A program made the position numbers and the translations under genes. This document shows, piece after piece, positions 34,060 through 43,625 of a stretch of DNA of 64,000 nucleotides. How positions within the stretch are numbered: the first letter of the stretch is position 1; each line of letters starts with the position of its first letter. The notes below the pieces were generated by a model. It was not told the origin of the DNA. It searched no databases and worked only from the letters and a program-made list of their open reading frames with translations. The DNA comes from CBDDKZ01 sp965230415 (GTDB lineage: Bacteria; Bacteroidota; Bacteroidia; Cytophagales; JAAEPT01): positions 1,674,001-1,738,000 of the forward strand of contig CBDDKZ010000005.1 in NCBI GenBank assembly GCA_965230415.1, given 5' to 3'.

Positions 34060-34851
34060 ATGAATAAATTGTCAATCGCTATACTATTTACCCTTCTTTT
34101 TCAGCAAAGCGCCTGGGCTCAACTCGAAAACGAACACCATCAGGCCGATGAGGTTGTCAGCAAAAAAGAGTTAAATGCGCAAGATATCGCCATCATTGAT
34201 GCCCTTGTTAAGCGTAATACGGAAAAAGTAAAGGAAAAGGGAAGTCTGGACAGTAAATACACACGCAAAATTACGGGCTGGTCGGGCAAAAAAATATACC
34301 ACCAAAAAGTGTATCATAAAGACGGCAAACGATTCGAAGACATTCGTTATCCTACAGTCGGCCTGCACCTCAAAAAAGAAGATGGCAAAGTGGTGTTCCA
34401 ACATTACAAGGGCTTTATGGCTATTGATACCACCAGAGACATAGAAATCGCCACTTTTGAAGTTGATAAAGAAAGCGACACTTATCACTATACTACAGAG
34501 ATCTACTTTAACCATCCATTAGAGAAGATAGATTTATACATGCGTTACAAAGGAGACAGTACGTGGAAACCAATTGGGAAACATGGCAAATATTTTGAAT
34601 CGCTCATCGCTTTTGATCCCATCCCGATGCAACGTTTTTTGAAATACAAGCGACTAAACAGGATTGGAAATATTTTCATTATTGGTGGAGCTATTATTGC
34701 CGTACCCATGATTTTACATGAAGATATCGGACTTGTTCCTGGAGTTGTCACTGTTGGAATAACCAGTCTTGCAGGAATTTTAATCAAAGACAAATCCGAA
34801 CGCTTTGTGGTTGAAGCGGCAGACATTTACAATGCTTTGATTGTAAGATGA
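34060..34851 (+). CDS. Exported hypothetical protein
   Basis: About 263 residues from Met at 34060, where a signal peptide begins (KLSIAILFTLLFQQSAWAQ); an earlier ATG at 34030 overlaps the radA stop. The mature protein is charged, with beta-type stretches (YHQKVYHKDGKRFEDIRYPT) and a hydrophobic segment near the C terminus (IFIIGGAIIAVPMIL and VPGVVTVGITSLAGILI). No family recognised. It is followed 37 bp later by the HD-type hydrolase gene. Confidence 0.65.
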   Translation: MNKLSIAILFTLLFQQSAWAQLENEHHQADEVVSKKELNAQDIAIIDALVKRNTEKVKEKGSLDSKYTRKITGWSGKKIYHQKVYHKDGKRFEDIRYPTVGLHLKKEDGKVVFQHYKGFMAIDTTRDIEIATFEVDKESDTYHYTTEIYFNHPLEKIDLYMRYKGDSTWKPIGKHGKYFESLIAFDPIPMQRFLKYKRLNRIGNIFIIGGAIIAVPMILHEDIGLVPGVVTVGITSLAGILIKDKSERFVVEAADIYNALIVR

Positions 34852-34888
34852 CAAAGGCTGCTAAGGTACCATCTCAAACATTCATTTT

Positions 34889-35500
34889 ATGAAAGACCAG
34901 TTTGTTGAATTAGCTTTAAAATATTCCAGTAATTCCAATCTGATTCAACAGCTATGGCAAGAACTTACCGGGTATTATGAGGGAAAGGACCGGCATTATC
35001 ACAATCTAGCACATATACAATCACTACTTCAACATACCTTTGAACACCGTTCGTTGATCGATGACTTCGATGGTTTTTGCTTTGCCGTTTTCTACCACGA
35101 CAGTATTTACAATGTGAAAAAGAAAGATAACGAGGAGAAAAGCGCCCAATTAGCTCATGAATGTCTGTTAAAACTTAATTGTAATGAAAAGACCATAGCA
35201 AGGTGTACACAGCTTATTAGTGCCTCAAAAAATCACGCGCTGAGCGAAGACGAAGACACCCGTTTGTTTCTTGATTTTGACCTCTCCATGTTGGGAGCCT
35301 GCCGCAAAAAGTATGAAGCCTATACACAACAAATTCGAAGGGAATATTCCTTCTATCCTGACCTGCTTTATAAACCCGGACGTAAAAAGGTGATTAAACA
35401 TTTTCTGTCAAAACCGGGTATCTACCAAACAAAGACGATAAAAGAAAAACTGGAAAAGCAGGCGCAAATGAACCTGGAATGGGAACTAGGTAGCCTGTAA
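34889..35500 (+). CDS. Predicted HD-superfamily metal-dependent hydrolase
   Basis: 203 residues resembling the COG4339 group. Conserved YEGKDRHYHNLAHIQSLLQH and FCFAVFYHDSIYNVKKKDNE supply the His/His-Asp metal ligands, and SASKNHALSEDEDTRLFLDF with LSMLG gives the later ones. Probably a phosphohydrolase; some members are labelled NMDA-receptor-like for no functional reason. The substrate is unknown. Its stop codon is one base before the 21-bp repeat array. Confidence 0.8.
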   Translation: MKDQFVELALKYSSNSNLIQQLWQELTGYYEGKDRHYHNLAHIQSLLQHTFEHRSLIDDFDGFCFAVFYHDSIYNVKKKDNEEKSAQLAHECLLKLNCNEKTIARCTQLISASKNHALSEDEDTRLFLDFDLSMLGACRKKYEAYTQQIRREYSFYPDLLYKPGRKKVIKHFLSKPGIYQTKTIKEKLEKQAQMNLEWELGSL

Positions 35501-35501
35501 T

Positions 35502-35618
35502 ACCTATAAGGTATTTTTCAAAACCTATAAGGTGTTTTTCAAAACCTATAAGGTATTTTCCAGAACCTATGAGGTGTTTTACAGAACCTATGAGGTATTT
35601 TCAAAACCTATAATAGGT
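35502..35618. repeat. 21-bp-period palindrome array B (six units)
   Basis: Units start at 35502, 35523, 35544, 35565, 35586 and 35606. Each is ACCTAT(A/G)AGGT or a variant; the last is ACCTATAATAGGT, a perfect palindrome when one flanking base each side is included. Spacers of about 10 bp are T/A-rich (ATTTTTCAAA, GTTTTTCAAA, ATTTTCCAGA). The array sits in the convergent gap between the HD-hydrolase and the giant surface protein and may also act as terminator. No IS is inserted here. Confidence 0.85.
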
Positions 35619-35636
35619 TCTGATTCAACTTACATA

Positions 35637-38600
35637 TTATTCAATCACCAGTTTCCTGGTAAATTGCACGCTACCGTTGGAGAAATCTATGAGATATAGG
35701 CCTTTGGACAAACCATCCACATCATACCTGTATTCGTTTGATTTTACCAAACCTCTGCCTTTCACATGACCATATACGTCTACGATACGATAGTCGAAGC
35801 CTTCAGCACCTTTGATTACGAAAGCTCCTACCGCAGGATTTGGAAATAGTTCTGTTACAGATGTTGAAACTGTTTCATCAGTGGATGTTGTACAGCTACC
35901 ATCATTTACCTGCGTAATTAGAACAGTATCACTAATCGCTTCACAAATAAATCCAGTATCAATTACTGACCACATCAAGGTCAAAGGTGAAGCGGCTATA
36001 GTTAATCCGTTGACTTCTGTCTGAGGGTTGAGTGAATCACTTATAACGCCGCCTCCATCGACTAATATCCAATAGCCTGTATAACCACTTTCTGGCTCTG
36101 ATGCGTTTAACGTAGCTGTTTCTGCACATAAAAGCTGGTCTTCACCCGCATTAGCCACATTAGGACGTAATCTAACCTCGACTTTGAGGCTATCTGTTTT
36201 TGGTTCACAGCCCTCCCTATCTTCGTTGCTCAGAGTATAAAAGAATTTTATGGAACCATTTGTTAAATCTGCACCCTGAATTAGGTAATACTCTTCCAAC
36301 TCACTGCTGGTAAGCACTCCGGAAATCCCGAAAGACCCTGTCCCTGCTGTCCTCCATAAGCCGCTTTCCCCCATGGCGATATTAGGTCTTGTCGACGGAT
36401 CTACAGTAAGATGTATCGTATCGTCTTCACAGACCGGAGTTGATACGCTTATTATTGGAAAAACAATTTCGCCGCTACTCATAATAGTGACCTCATCGCT
36501 TGAAGGTGGGCATAAACCATTTGCTATTTCCCAGGAAAATGTTGATAGTACCCCTACTGGTAAATTATCCACTGTGGTATTAAATAGATTTGGTGAATCA
36601 ATTTCAACAGTCGGATCTACATTGGTCCAGGTTCCAATTCCTACCTCAGGATTATTACCTCGCAACTCGACTGGTCCGGCACAAACGGTCATATCTTCTC
36701 CGGCTTCTGCTTCCGTAGGCATGGCATCGACAGTCAGAACTACTTCGTCAGTATTACCTGTGCAGCTACCATCTGAAATGGACCATATCAAACTTACTGT
36801 ACCATCAATTATATCTTGCATTCCCGGAGTATAGGCGGTGCCGGGTTCATTGTGATCATCAAAAATACCATCTCCACTGGTAGACCATTCGCCATATTCA
36901 TCTTGTTGCGGGCTATTTGCTGCTATTTCGAAAAACGAATCTTCACAAATTTGACCATCTTCTCCGGCATTTGGTACTGTAACAGAAGGGTTTCTTGTGA
37001 TGAGTACCTCATCACGCTCTTCCGGACAAACCCCATTGTTTACCACCCAATCAAGTAAAACTGTTTGGCCCACGAGCAAATCTTTGATGGCAGAATTAGC
37101 GTCTTGTACATCTAAGAGCGATGCCGAGCCGCTTATTAATTCCCAGTGACCAGTACCAATTAAAGGTGTATCTGCATCGAGTAGCGTACTGTCAACGCAT
37201 AAAACCTGGTCGCTTCCTGCATTTGCCGCTGTAGGATTCATATCCAGGATTACCTCAATACTATTTGAAGAAACAAAAGGATCTCCTATGTCACATCCGC
37301 TACTACTTTCCATTGTTACATAAACGGAAACACTGCTATCAGGAATAATCGTATAGGAATTTTCAGATCCGGGACCTTGTAATATGCTGTCATTAATGGC
37401 GGTGAAAAATGTAAACTGTGGTTCATCTCCTCCATTTTGCTGCTGCGCTGTAAAGGTTATTTCTTCTCCTTCACATATTCGTTCACTGTCTACCAGCAAA
37501 CTCACCATTGGTGTGGTAATATCTGATGTATTAATTTCAATAGTGTCTGCTGAGCACGGACATACCCCGGAACACACTTCCCATTTGGCAATGAGCGTGA
37601 ATGCATTAAAAGGCTCATCCTTTGTTACTGAACTATTCGGATCATTTGGATCGTCAATTGTTGCGTTGAAAGTCCCGGAAAGTGTTGTCCATAAACCTTC
37701 TCCGGAAACAGGCGTTGTCGCCGGCATATTAAAATCCTCAAAAAGGCATACCGTCAATTCATCAAAAGGTAATACGGCAGCGCTTGGCGGTGCGTCCACT
37801 TCTATCTCCACTACTGATGCTGAATCTGCGCAAACGCCATTACGTACGGTCCACCTAAAAGTATTGGTTCCGGCCTGCATGTCGTCGGCCTGCGCATCGG
37901 GGCTCGTTTCATCTGAAAATGTCACTCCTACCGGACCTGTCCAGGTGCCCGCACCTATTAGAGGCTCCAGGGCTCTAAAAGTGTAAGGTTGGTCAAGGAT
38001 ACAAATGTGGTCATCTTCTCCTGCATCTGAATTGGGGGCAAGGTCAATGCTCAATGTCAATTCATCTGCAAGCGAAGGGCATTGATCACTTGAGCTGGTC
38101 CAGGTAAGTACCACCTCATTTCGATTGTCGCCCTTAAAGCCCAGATCTGTTAGACCCGGAAAGTATTGTGCGTCGGGAGACTGTGGGTCATCAAATTGAC
38201 CATCGCCCGAGGTGCTCCAAAACCCTAGTGAAGGACTGAGGTTATTTGCACTCAAAGGTACTGCCTCTTCTGTTTCACATACCGCAATATCTTCTCCTGC
38301 ATCAGGCACTTGGGTGTCTGGCAGTACGCTAATCCAAATGGTATCTGAAGTAGGAACACATCCGGTGTTATAAGTTACAGTCCAAATTATTTGAGTAAGC
38401 CCTACACCAAGGTCCAATCCATTCAAGGTATTCAAATGATCACCCGAACCGCTTATGACCCCTTCTATACTCCAAGTACCTGTTCCATAAGCAGACGGGT
38501 CGACGGCTGTTAAAGTCACATCTTCGGTAATACATAGCGAAATAGTATCTTCCCCCATAATTTCGGCAGGTTCACCCTGGCCAAGAACAGTAATGTTTAC

Positions 38601-39713
38601 TATTGCGGTATCGGTAGAACAAATAGAGCCCGGAACACCAGTAGTAAAAATATAAGTGTTTAATCCTTCTCCAATGCCAAATGCCTGTGCCTTAGGGTTG
38701 TCAATTGGAAAAAAGTCACCGGTACCAAAACTCACCGACCATTCACCTGATTCACCGTTAGTGGCATTATAATCACCCAGGTCAATCAAATAGGAATCTC
38801 CACAAATTGCTGCGCTGTAGCCCACAAAATCGCTGGGTGCTGCGTCAACAGTAAGCGTCATTTCATCTTCGTTTGTACCACACGCCTCATCTGCTTCAAC
38901 GGTCCAGGTAAACGTATGCATCCCCGCACTTAAGTTAGCGAGTAATGTTGCTGCATCGTTTTGGTTATCGATTACACCTCCATCATCCGGACCATTAGTA
39001 TAGGTCCAGGTACCTACACTATTATTGGTACCTGCTCCTACTACAGTGGCTGATAAATTGAACGGTGCATCAGCTTCACAGACACGTTGGTTATCTCCTG
39101 CTTCGGCACCTTCGGGAGACTCGAAAATTTCAAAATTCACCTGTTCATCGGCAGTTTCCGCAGACTCCGGACAAGCTATTGTAGCTGTAAATGTATAATT
39201 ATCAGGTTCCAAATTGGCAAAACTAATCGTTGCATCGTTGGGGTTAAATGTGAGCGGGTTACCTGATTCCTGCACCCAGGTAAGGCCCCCGGTCGGAAAA
39301 AAACTAGCCGTTAAAGTGGCAAAGTCATCACATTCATTATAGTCAATATTCGTCTCCACTTGCGGAGGTGCAATAGTAATCAGTAAAGTATCACTTCGAC
39401 TTGGGCAAGACCCGTCTTCAGGTACGGTATAAATTAAGGTATTGATGCCGGTTCCAGTGGCCGATTCGATATGCAGTTCATCTGCTGTAATGGGGAAGTT
39501 ACTATTATGAACATTCATATCGGGGACTAATTGAATGTCTCCCGAATTTGTCCATGCACCATCGGGTATATTTGCTGTAAAAACATGGCCATTTAAACTC
39601 GTTGCATCGCATGCTTCTAAATCCGAGCCCAATACAACTGCTGAACAATCCTGTGCATTAGAAAAAGTAGCGAGCACACCGATACTTATACAAAAGAGTA
39701 CTATTGATTTCAT
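35637..39713 (-). CDS. Giant repetitive cell-surface protein with T9SS sorting domain
   Basis: 1358 residues. Signal peptide (IVLFCISIGVLATFSNAQ), then about a dozen imperfect repeats of 85-110 residues, each with a core such as AGEDMTVCAGPVELRGNNP, then GTWTN, and a closing DEVVLTVDAMPTEAEAG. Each repeat carries Cys residues that may pair, and the fold looks like PKD/Ig-type beta sandwiches. The end has a type A sorting domain (LFPNPAVGAFVIKGAEGF to FTRKLVIE). Likely exported by the type IX system as an adhesin or matrix component. The family resembles SprB-like gliding adhesins in layout only. Monocistronic; no reading-frame break. Confidence 0.85.
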   Translation of the reverse strand: MKSIVLFCISIGVLATFSNAQDCSAVVLGSDLEACDATSLNGHVFTANIPDGAWTNSGDIQLVPDMNVHNSNFPITADELHIESATGTGINTLIYTVPEDGSCPSRSDTLLITIAPPQVETNIDYNECDDFATLTASFFPTGGLTWVQESGNPLTFNPNDATISFANLEPDNYTFTATIACPESAETADEQVNFEIFESPEGAEAGDNQRVCEADAPFNLSATVVGAGTNNSVGTWTYTNGPDDGGVIDNQNDAATLLANLSAGMHTFTWTVEADEACGTNEDEMTLTVDAAPSDFVGYSAAICGDSYLIDLGDYNATNGESGEWSVSFGTGDFFPIDNPKAQAFGIGEGLNTYIFTTGVPGSICSTDTAIVNITVLGQGEPAEIMGEDTISLCITEDVTLTAVDPSAYGTGTWSIEGVISGSGDHLNTLNGLDLGVGLTQIIWTVTYNTGCVPTSDTIWISVLPDTQVPDAGEDIAVCETEEAVPLSANNLSPSLGFWSTSGDGQFDDPQSPDAQYFPGLTDLGFKGDNRNEVVLTWTSSSDQCPSLADELTLSIDLAPNSDAGEDDHICILDQPYTFRALEPLIGAGTWTGPVGVTFSDETSPDAQADDMQAGTNTFRWTVRNGVCADSASVVEIEVDAPPSAAVLPFDELTVCLFEDFNMPATTPVSGEGLWTTLSGTFNATIDDPNDPNSSVTKDEPFNAFTLIAKWEVCSGVCPCSADTIEINTSDITTPMVSLLVDSERICEGEEITFTAQQQNGGDEPQFTFFTAINDSILQGPGSENSYTIIPDSSVSVYVTMESSSGCDIGDPFVSSNSIEVILDMNPTAANAGSDQVLCVDSTLLDADTPLIGTGHWELISGSASLLDVQDANSAIKDLLVGQTVLLDWVVNNGVCPEERDEVLITRNPSVTVPNAGEDGQICEDSFFEIAANSPQQDEYGEWSTSGDGIFDDHNEPGTAYTPGMQDIIDGTVSLIWSISDGSCTGNTDEVVLTVDAMPTEAEAGEDMTVCAGPVELRGNNPEVGIGTWTNVDPTVEIDSPNLFNTTVDNLPVGVLSTFSWEIANGLCPPSSDEVTIMSSGEIVFPIISVSTPVCEDDTIHLTVDPSTRPNIAMGESGLWRTAGTGSFGISGVLTSSELEEYYLIQGADLTNGSIKFFYTLSNEDREGCEPKTDSLKVEVRLRPNVANAGEDQLLCAETATLNASEPESGYTGYWILVDGGGVISDSLNPQTEVNGLTIAASPLTLMWSVIDTGFICEAISDTVLITQVNDGSCTTSTDETVSTSVTELFPNPAVGAFVIKGAEGFDYRIVDVYGHVKGRGLVKSNEYRYDVDGLSKGLYLIDFSNGSVQFTRKLVIE

Positions 39714-39774
39714 AATGATCGACTTGGTAAAAGATTTCCTTTACTAAAAATAGCCAATTATGTGCATATATCAT

Positions 39775-40725
39775 CTATTGAGATTCTAAAAAGTCATATA
39801 CATGCTGTACCCATTCTTTTCGGTATTTCAATAAATAGTCTTCATGTCTTGCTTCATCATAAATATGCAGCGTTTTTTCTCCATGTAGGTTTTCAAAAAT
39901 GGTTTGCGTTTCTTCCAGGCTTATTTTTGTGTCCTTGCCGCCTTGCAATAGTAATACGGGGCAATCTATACTTTTTGCATATTCAGAGGGTTTGTGCGCA
40001 AAGCCCCAATAAGCATTTTGTAATCCACCCCAAAATACCAACAAATGAGCCATGGGAAATGTTGGGACATGCATTTCGTCAAAACGTGCTTTGACAGTTT
40101 TAAGTAAAGAACCAAAGGGGCATTCGAGAATCAAGGCATTGGGAAACACCAATTCATCATCAATTGCTTTCATAATAGCTACGGCGCCCATCGAAGCTCC
40201 AAACAGGTAAATCGTTGATTCCCCTTTTTTTTGAATAAATTCATAGCAGGATTGTACCTGCTTTGCTTCCTGAAACCCAATAGTGGTTTGAAAACCTTCG
40301 GAGTCGCCATGCCCCATGAAATCCACCAATAGGGTACTATAACCTTGATCTTCCAATAAATTGGCCCGTTGTAACAAATCAGATTTTTCACCGGCGTAAC
40401 CATGAAATAGAATAAATGTTCCTTTTGTACCGGAGTTGTAGTACCAGGCAACAAGCTTTTTATTGCTCTCAATAGCTACTCGTTCATATTTATTGGGCAT
40501 TACTATTGTGGTTTGAGGCTTTGGATTGTTAATGCCTGTTAATAGTGCTGCAAACTTCTGACTAAATGAGAGTTCGTGTGGGTTTTTAGTTTGCTCAGAC
40601 CGGTCTGCTGTAAAGTGGGTAAAATTATAGGCATGCAGATATGCTACCAGGTTGGCTAAAACTACTACAGGAATAACAATCCAAAAGAATCTTTTAGCGT
40701 ACTTTTTGTTCGATATAATGTGTAT
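39775..40725 (-). CDS. Membrane-anchored alpha/beta hydrolase without a standard start codon
   Basis: The catalytic part begins by Met at 40500 (241 residues): oxyanion FILFHGYAGEKSD, nucleophile FGASMGAVA, acid LLQGGKDTK, His EARHEDYLL. The same frame stays open upstream to a stop at 40738-40740, encoding a credible anchor (FFWIVIPVVVLANLVAYLHA) and then ELSFSQKFAALLTGI, which fits relatives of this family. No ATG, GTG or TTG occurs there; ATA at 40725 or ATT at 40719 would give a natural N terminus, and Met at 40500 would lose the anchor. Probably an esterase or lipase facing the periplasm; the substrate is unknown. Confidence 0.75.
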   Translation of the reverse strand: MHIISNKKYAKRFFWIVIPVVVLANLVAYLHAYNFTHFTADRSEQTKNPHELSFSQKFAALLTGINNPKPQTTIVMPNKYERVAIESNKKLVAWYYNSGTKGTFILFHGYAGEKSDLLQRANLLEDQGYSTLLVDFMGHGDSEGFQTTIGFQEAKQVQSCYEFIQKKGESTIYLFGASMGAVAIMKAIDDELVFPNALILECPFGSLLKTVKARFDEMHVPTFPMAHLLVFWGGLQNAYWGFAHKPSEYAKSIDCPVLLLQGGKDTKISLEETQTIFENLHGEKTLHIYDEARHEDYLLKYRKEWVQHVYDFLESQ

Positions 40726-40884
40726 TAATCTGATTTGTTAGATGTTTTATTCTACTTCAATTTATGTACCGAAGTTAAGGCCAAAAATATATTTAATGAT
40801 AACTATTAGGTGCTTTTAATATTATACGTCATGTTAAAAAATACACATTTTAATTGCACTTCACCCAGACCTGAAGTCACAAAA

Positions 40885-40912
40885 AAAACCACTCAGTTAA
40901 TGAGTGGTTTTT
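40885..40912 (-). terminator. Rho-independent terminator of clpC
   Basis: AAAACCACTCA / TGAGTGGTTTT, an 11-bp stem with a 5-nt loop, 25 bp after the clpC stop on the minus strand. Runs of A and T flank both sides, so it can work in both directions. Confidence 0.85.
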
Positions 40913-40936
40913 AAATTATTTCAATTTGTTCTATTA

Positions 40937-43516
40937 CTACTCTTCACCCGGAGAACCAGATTCCTTCTTTGTTTCTGATTTCTTCGGTTTATTTTTCACC
41001 TTAAAGGTTATTTTATCTTCATCCTTGCTGTAGTCAGCAATAATTGTATCGCCTTCTTTGATATCACCTGCTAAAATTTCTTCTGCCAGTGAATCTTCCA
41101 GGTACTTTTGAATCGCCCTATTCAGTGGACGAGCACCATATTGCGGATCAAAACCTTTATCTGCCAGATAGTCTTTTGCTTCATCTGTGATTTGGATATC
41201 GTAACCCAATGCCAAAATACGTTCATGTACTTTGTTAAGCGTAATATCGATGATATTGTGAATGTCTTCGCGTTCTAATGAGTTGAATACGATTACATCG
41301 TCCAGACGATTTAAGAACTCCGGAGAGAAAGCCTTTCTTAATGCTTTATCGATGGTTCCTTTCATGTGATCGTCGATATTATCTTTTTTAGACTGCGTGC
41401 TAAATCCAATTCCGGCACCGAAGTCTTTGAGGTCACGAACACCGATATTTGATGTCATGATAATGATGGTATTTCTAAAATCTACTTTGCGACCAAGACC
41501 ATCGGTAAGCACACCATCGTCTAATACCTGTAATAGAATATTGAAGATATCGGGATGTGCTTTTTCTATTTCATCTAATAGCACAACGCTATATGGTTTC
41601 CTTCTTATTTTCTCTGTAAGCTGACCACCTTCTTCGTATCCAACGTATCCCGGAGGCGCTCCAACCAATCTCGACAAGCTGAATTTTTCCATATATTCAC
41701 TCATGTCCACTCGTATTAGCGAATCTTCGTTATCGAACAAGTAATTTGCCAATACCTTCGCCAACTCCGTTTTACCTACACCGGTAGGGCCTAAGAATAT
41801 GAATGAACCAATAGGTTTTCTTGGATCTTTCAAACCAACACGTGTTCTTTGGATCGCTTTGGAAAGTTTCTTGATGGCTTCGTTCTGACCAATAACACGA
41901 CCTTTGAGCTCATCGCCCATTTTCAGGAGTTTTTCACTTTCGTTCTGAGCTACCTTCTTCACGGGTACGCCTGTAACCATTGCAATGACATCGGCCACGT
42001 GTTCTTCGGTAGCTTTATATCGTTTGCGCTTGGTTTCTTCTTCCCATTTCAGTTTTTCGGCATCGAGCTGCTCTAACAATTTCTTTTCTTTATCTCTGAG
42101 CTGGGCAGCCTCTTCATACTTCTGGCTTTTGACCACTCGATTTTTCTCTTTCTTCACATCCTCGATCTGCTCTTCCAGCTTCACCACATGTTCGGGAACG
42201 TGAATGTTATTGATATGTACACGAGCACCTACTTCATCCATAATGTCTATGGCTTTGTCTGGTAAGAAGCGATCGCTAATATAACGATCAGAAAGCTTTA
42301 CACAAGCTTCCAGTGCTTCGTCCGTGTAATTTACATGGTGGTGCTCTTCATATTTCTCTTTGATATTGTTTAATATCTCTAATGTTTCTTCAGGCGTAGT
42401 CGGGTCTACCATTACAATTTGAAAACGTCGAGCCAGGGCTCCGTCTTTTTCAATGTACTGACGATATTCGTCAAGTGTGGTAGCACCGATACTTTGAATA
42501 TCTCCGCGTGCTAATGCCGGTTTAAACATATTGGAAGCATCCAGCGAACCTGAAGCACCGCCCGCACCAACAATGGTGTGGATCTCGTCAATGAATAAGA
42601 TTACTTCGGGAGATTTCTCCAACTCATTCATTACCGCCTTCATTCGCTCTTCAAATTGACCTCGGTATTTGGTACCTGCAACAAGCGATGCCAAATCTAA
42701 GGTCACAACTCGCTTGCCAAATAATACACGAGACACTTTCTTTTGGATGATACGCAGCGCAAGGCCCTCGGCTATGGCTGTTTTTCCCACACCAGGTTCA
42801 CCAATCAATATTGGATTATTCTTTTTACGTCGACTTAAAACTTGAGCCACACGCTCAATTTCTTTATCGCGCCCTACAATAGGGTCGAGTTTGCCATCTT
42901 CGGCCAGCTTGGTAAGATCACGTCCGAAATTATCTAAAACCGGAGTACGTGATTTATCACCTGATTTTGCTGCTTCTCTTCCTGGTCCACCGCTGCTACT
43001 ACCCGAACCACCAAACATGCGCGAAGACTCTTCGTCGTCGCCATCATCGGTATCACTCGAAGCAGTAGGATTTTGTGAGTGATACTCCAAAAGTTCTTTT
43101 ATTACGTCGTAATTCACATCAAATTTATCTAGTATTTGTGTAGCCACATTATCTTCATCTCTCAAAATTGATAACAACAGATGCTCGGTGCCTATCAATT
43201 CGCTTTTAAATATTTTGGCTTCCAAATAGGTTATTTTTAAAACTTTTTCAGACTGTCTTGTCAGTGGAATGCTCGCGAGGTTCTTTACATTTGCCGTAGT
43301 ACTACCTTTAGTAGCGTGTTCCAACGACTCCTTTAATTCTTCAAGCGAAATTCCCAATTTCTTCAACAAGCCAACAGCTACTCCTTCGCCTTCTCTTATC
43401 ATGCCCAACAACAGATGTTCAGCCCCGATATAGTCATGACCCAGACGAAGTGCTTCCTCCCTGCTAAGGGAGATTACCTCTTTTACTCGATTAGAGAATC
43501 TTGCTTCCATATTCAT
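40937..43516 (-). CDS. clpC: ClpC-type AAA+ unfoldase of the Clp protease
   Basis: 859 residues. N-terminal double Clp_N domain (VISLSREEALRLGHDYIGAE, TEHLLLSILRDEDNVATQIL), first AAA+ module with GEPGVGKTAIAEG and VILFIDEIHTIVG, a UVR-containing middle segment (QKYEEAAQLRDKEKKLLEQL), second module with LGPTGVGKTELAK, and the ClpP-docking loop around GAGIGFST. It unfolds proteins and feeds them to ClpP, which is not in the window. Single-gene unit closed by a terminator. Confidence 0.95.
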   Translation of the reverse strand: MNMEARFSNRVKEVISLSREEALRLGHDYIGAEHLLLGMIREGEGVAVGLLKKLGISLEELKESLEHATKGSTTANVKNLASIPLTRQSEKVLKITYLEAKIFKSELIGTEHLLLSILRDEDNVATQILDKFDVNYDVIKELLEYHSQNPTASSDTDDGDDEESSRMFGGSGSSSGGPGREAAKSGDKSRTPVLDNFGRDLTKLAEDGKLDPIVGRDKEIERVAQVLSRRKKNNPILIGEPGVGKTAIAEGLALRIIQKKVSRVLFGKRVVTLDLASLVAGTKYRGQFEERMKAVMNELEKSPEVILFIDEIHTIVGAGGASGSLDASNMFKPALARGDIQSIGATTLDEYRQYIEKDGALARRFQIVMVDPTTPEETLEILNNIKEKYEEHHHVNYTDEALEACVKLSDRYISDRFLPDKAIDIMDEVGARVHINNIHVPEHVVKLEEQIEDVKKEKNRVVKSQKYEEAAQLRDKEKKLLEQLDAEKLKWEEETKRKRYKATEEHVADVIAMVTGVPVKKVAQNESEKLLKMGDELKGRVIGQNEAIKKLSKAIQRTRVGLKDPRKPIGSFIFLGPTGVGKTELAKVLANYLFDNEDSLIRVDMSEYMEKFSLSRLVGAPPGYVGYEEGGQLTEKIRRKPYSVVLLDEIEKAHPDIFNILLQVLDDGVLTDGLGRKVDFRNTIIIMTSNIGVRDLKDFGAGIGFSTQSKKDNIDDHMKGTIDKALRKAFSPEFLNRLDDVIVFNSLEREDIHNIIDITLNKVHERILALGYDIQITDEAKDYLADKGFDPQYGARPLNRAIQKYLEDSLAEEILAGDIKEGDTIIADYSKDEDKITFKVKNKPKKSETKKESGSPGEE

Positions 43517-43625
43517 ATTCTTTCAGCACTTATGTAAATATAAGCTTTAATGGCTTTTTTACTAACTTTTATACTTAATTCTTGATGAGTTTGTTGCAGA
43601 TTTATCTATATAACATTAAGCAACA

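Noticed and set aside
35502..35618. CRISPR array
   Set aside because: Period of 21 bp with 11-bp repeats and similar spacers; no cas genes. Not CRISPR.
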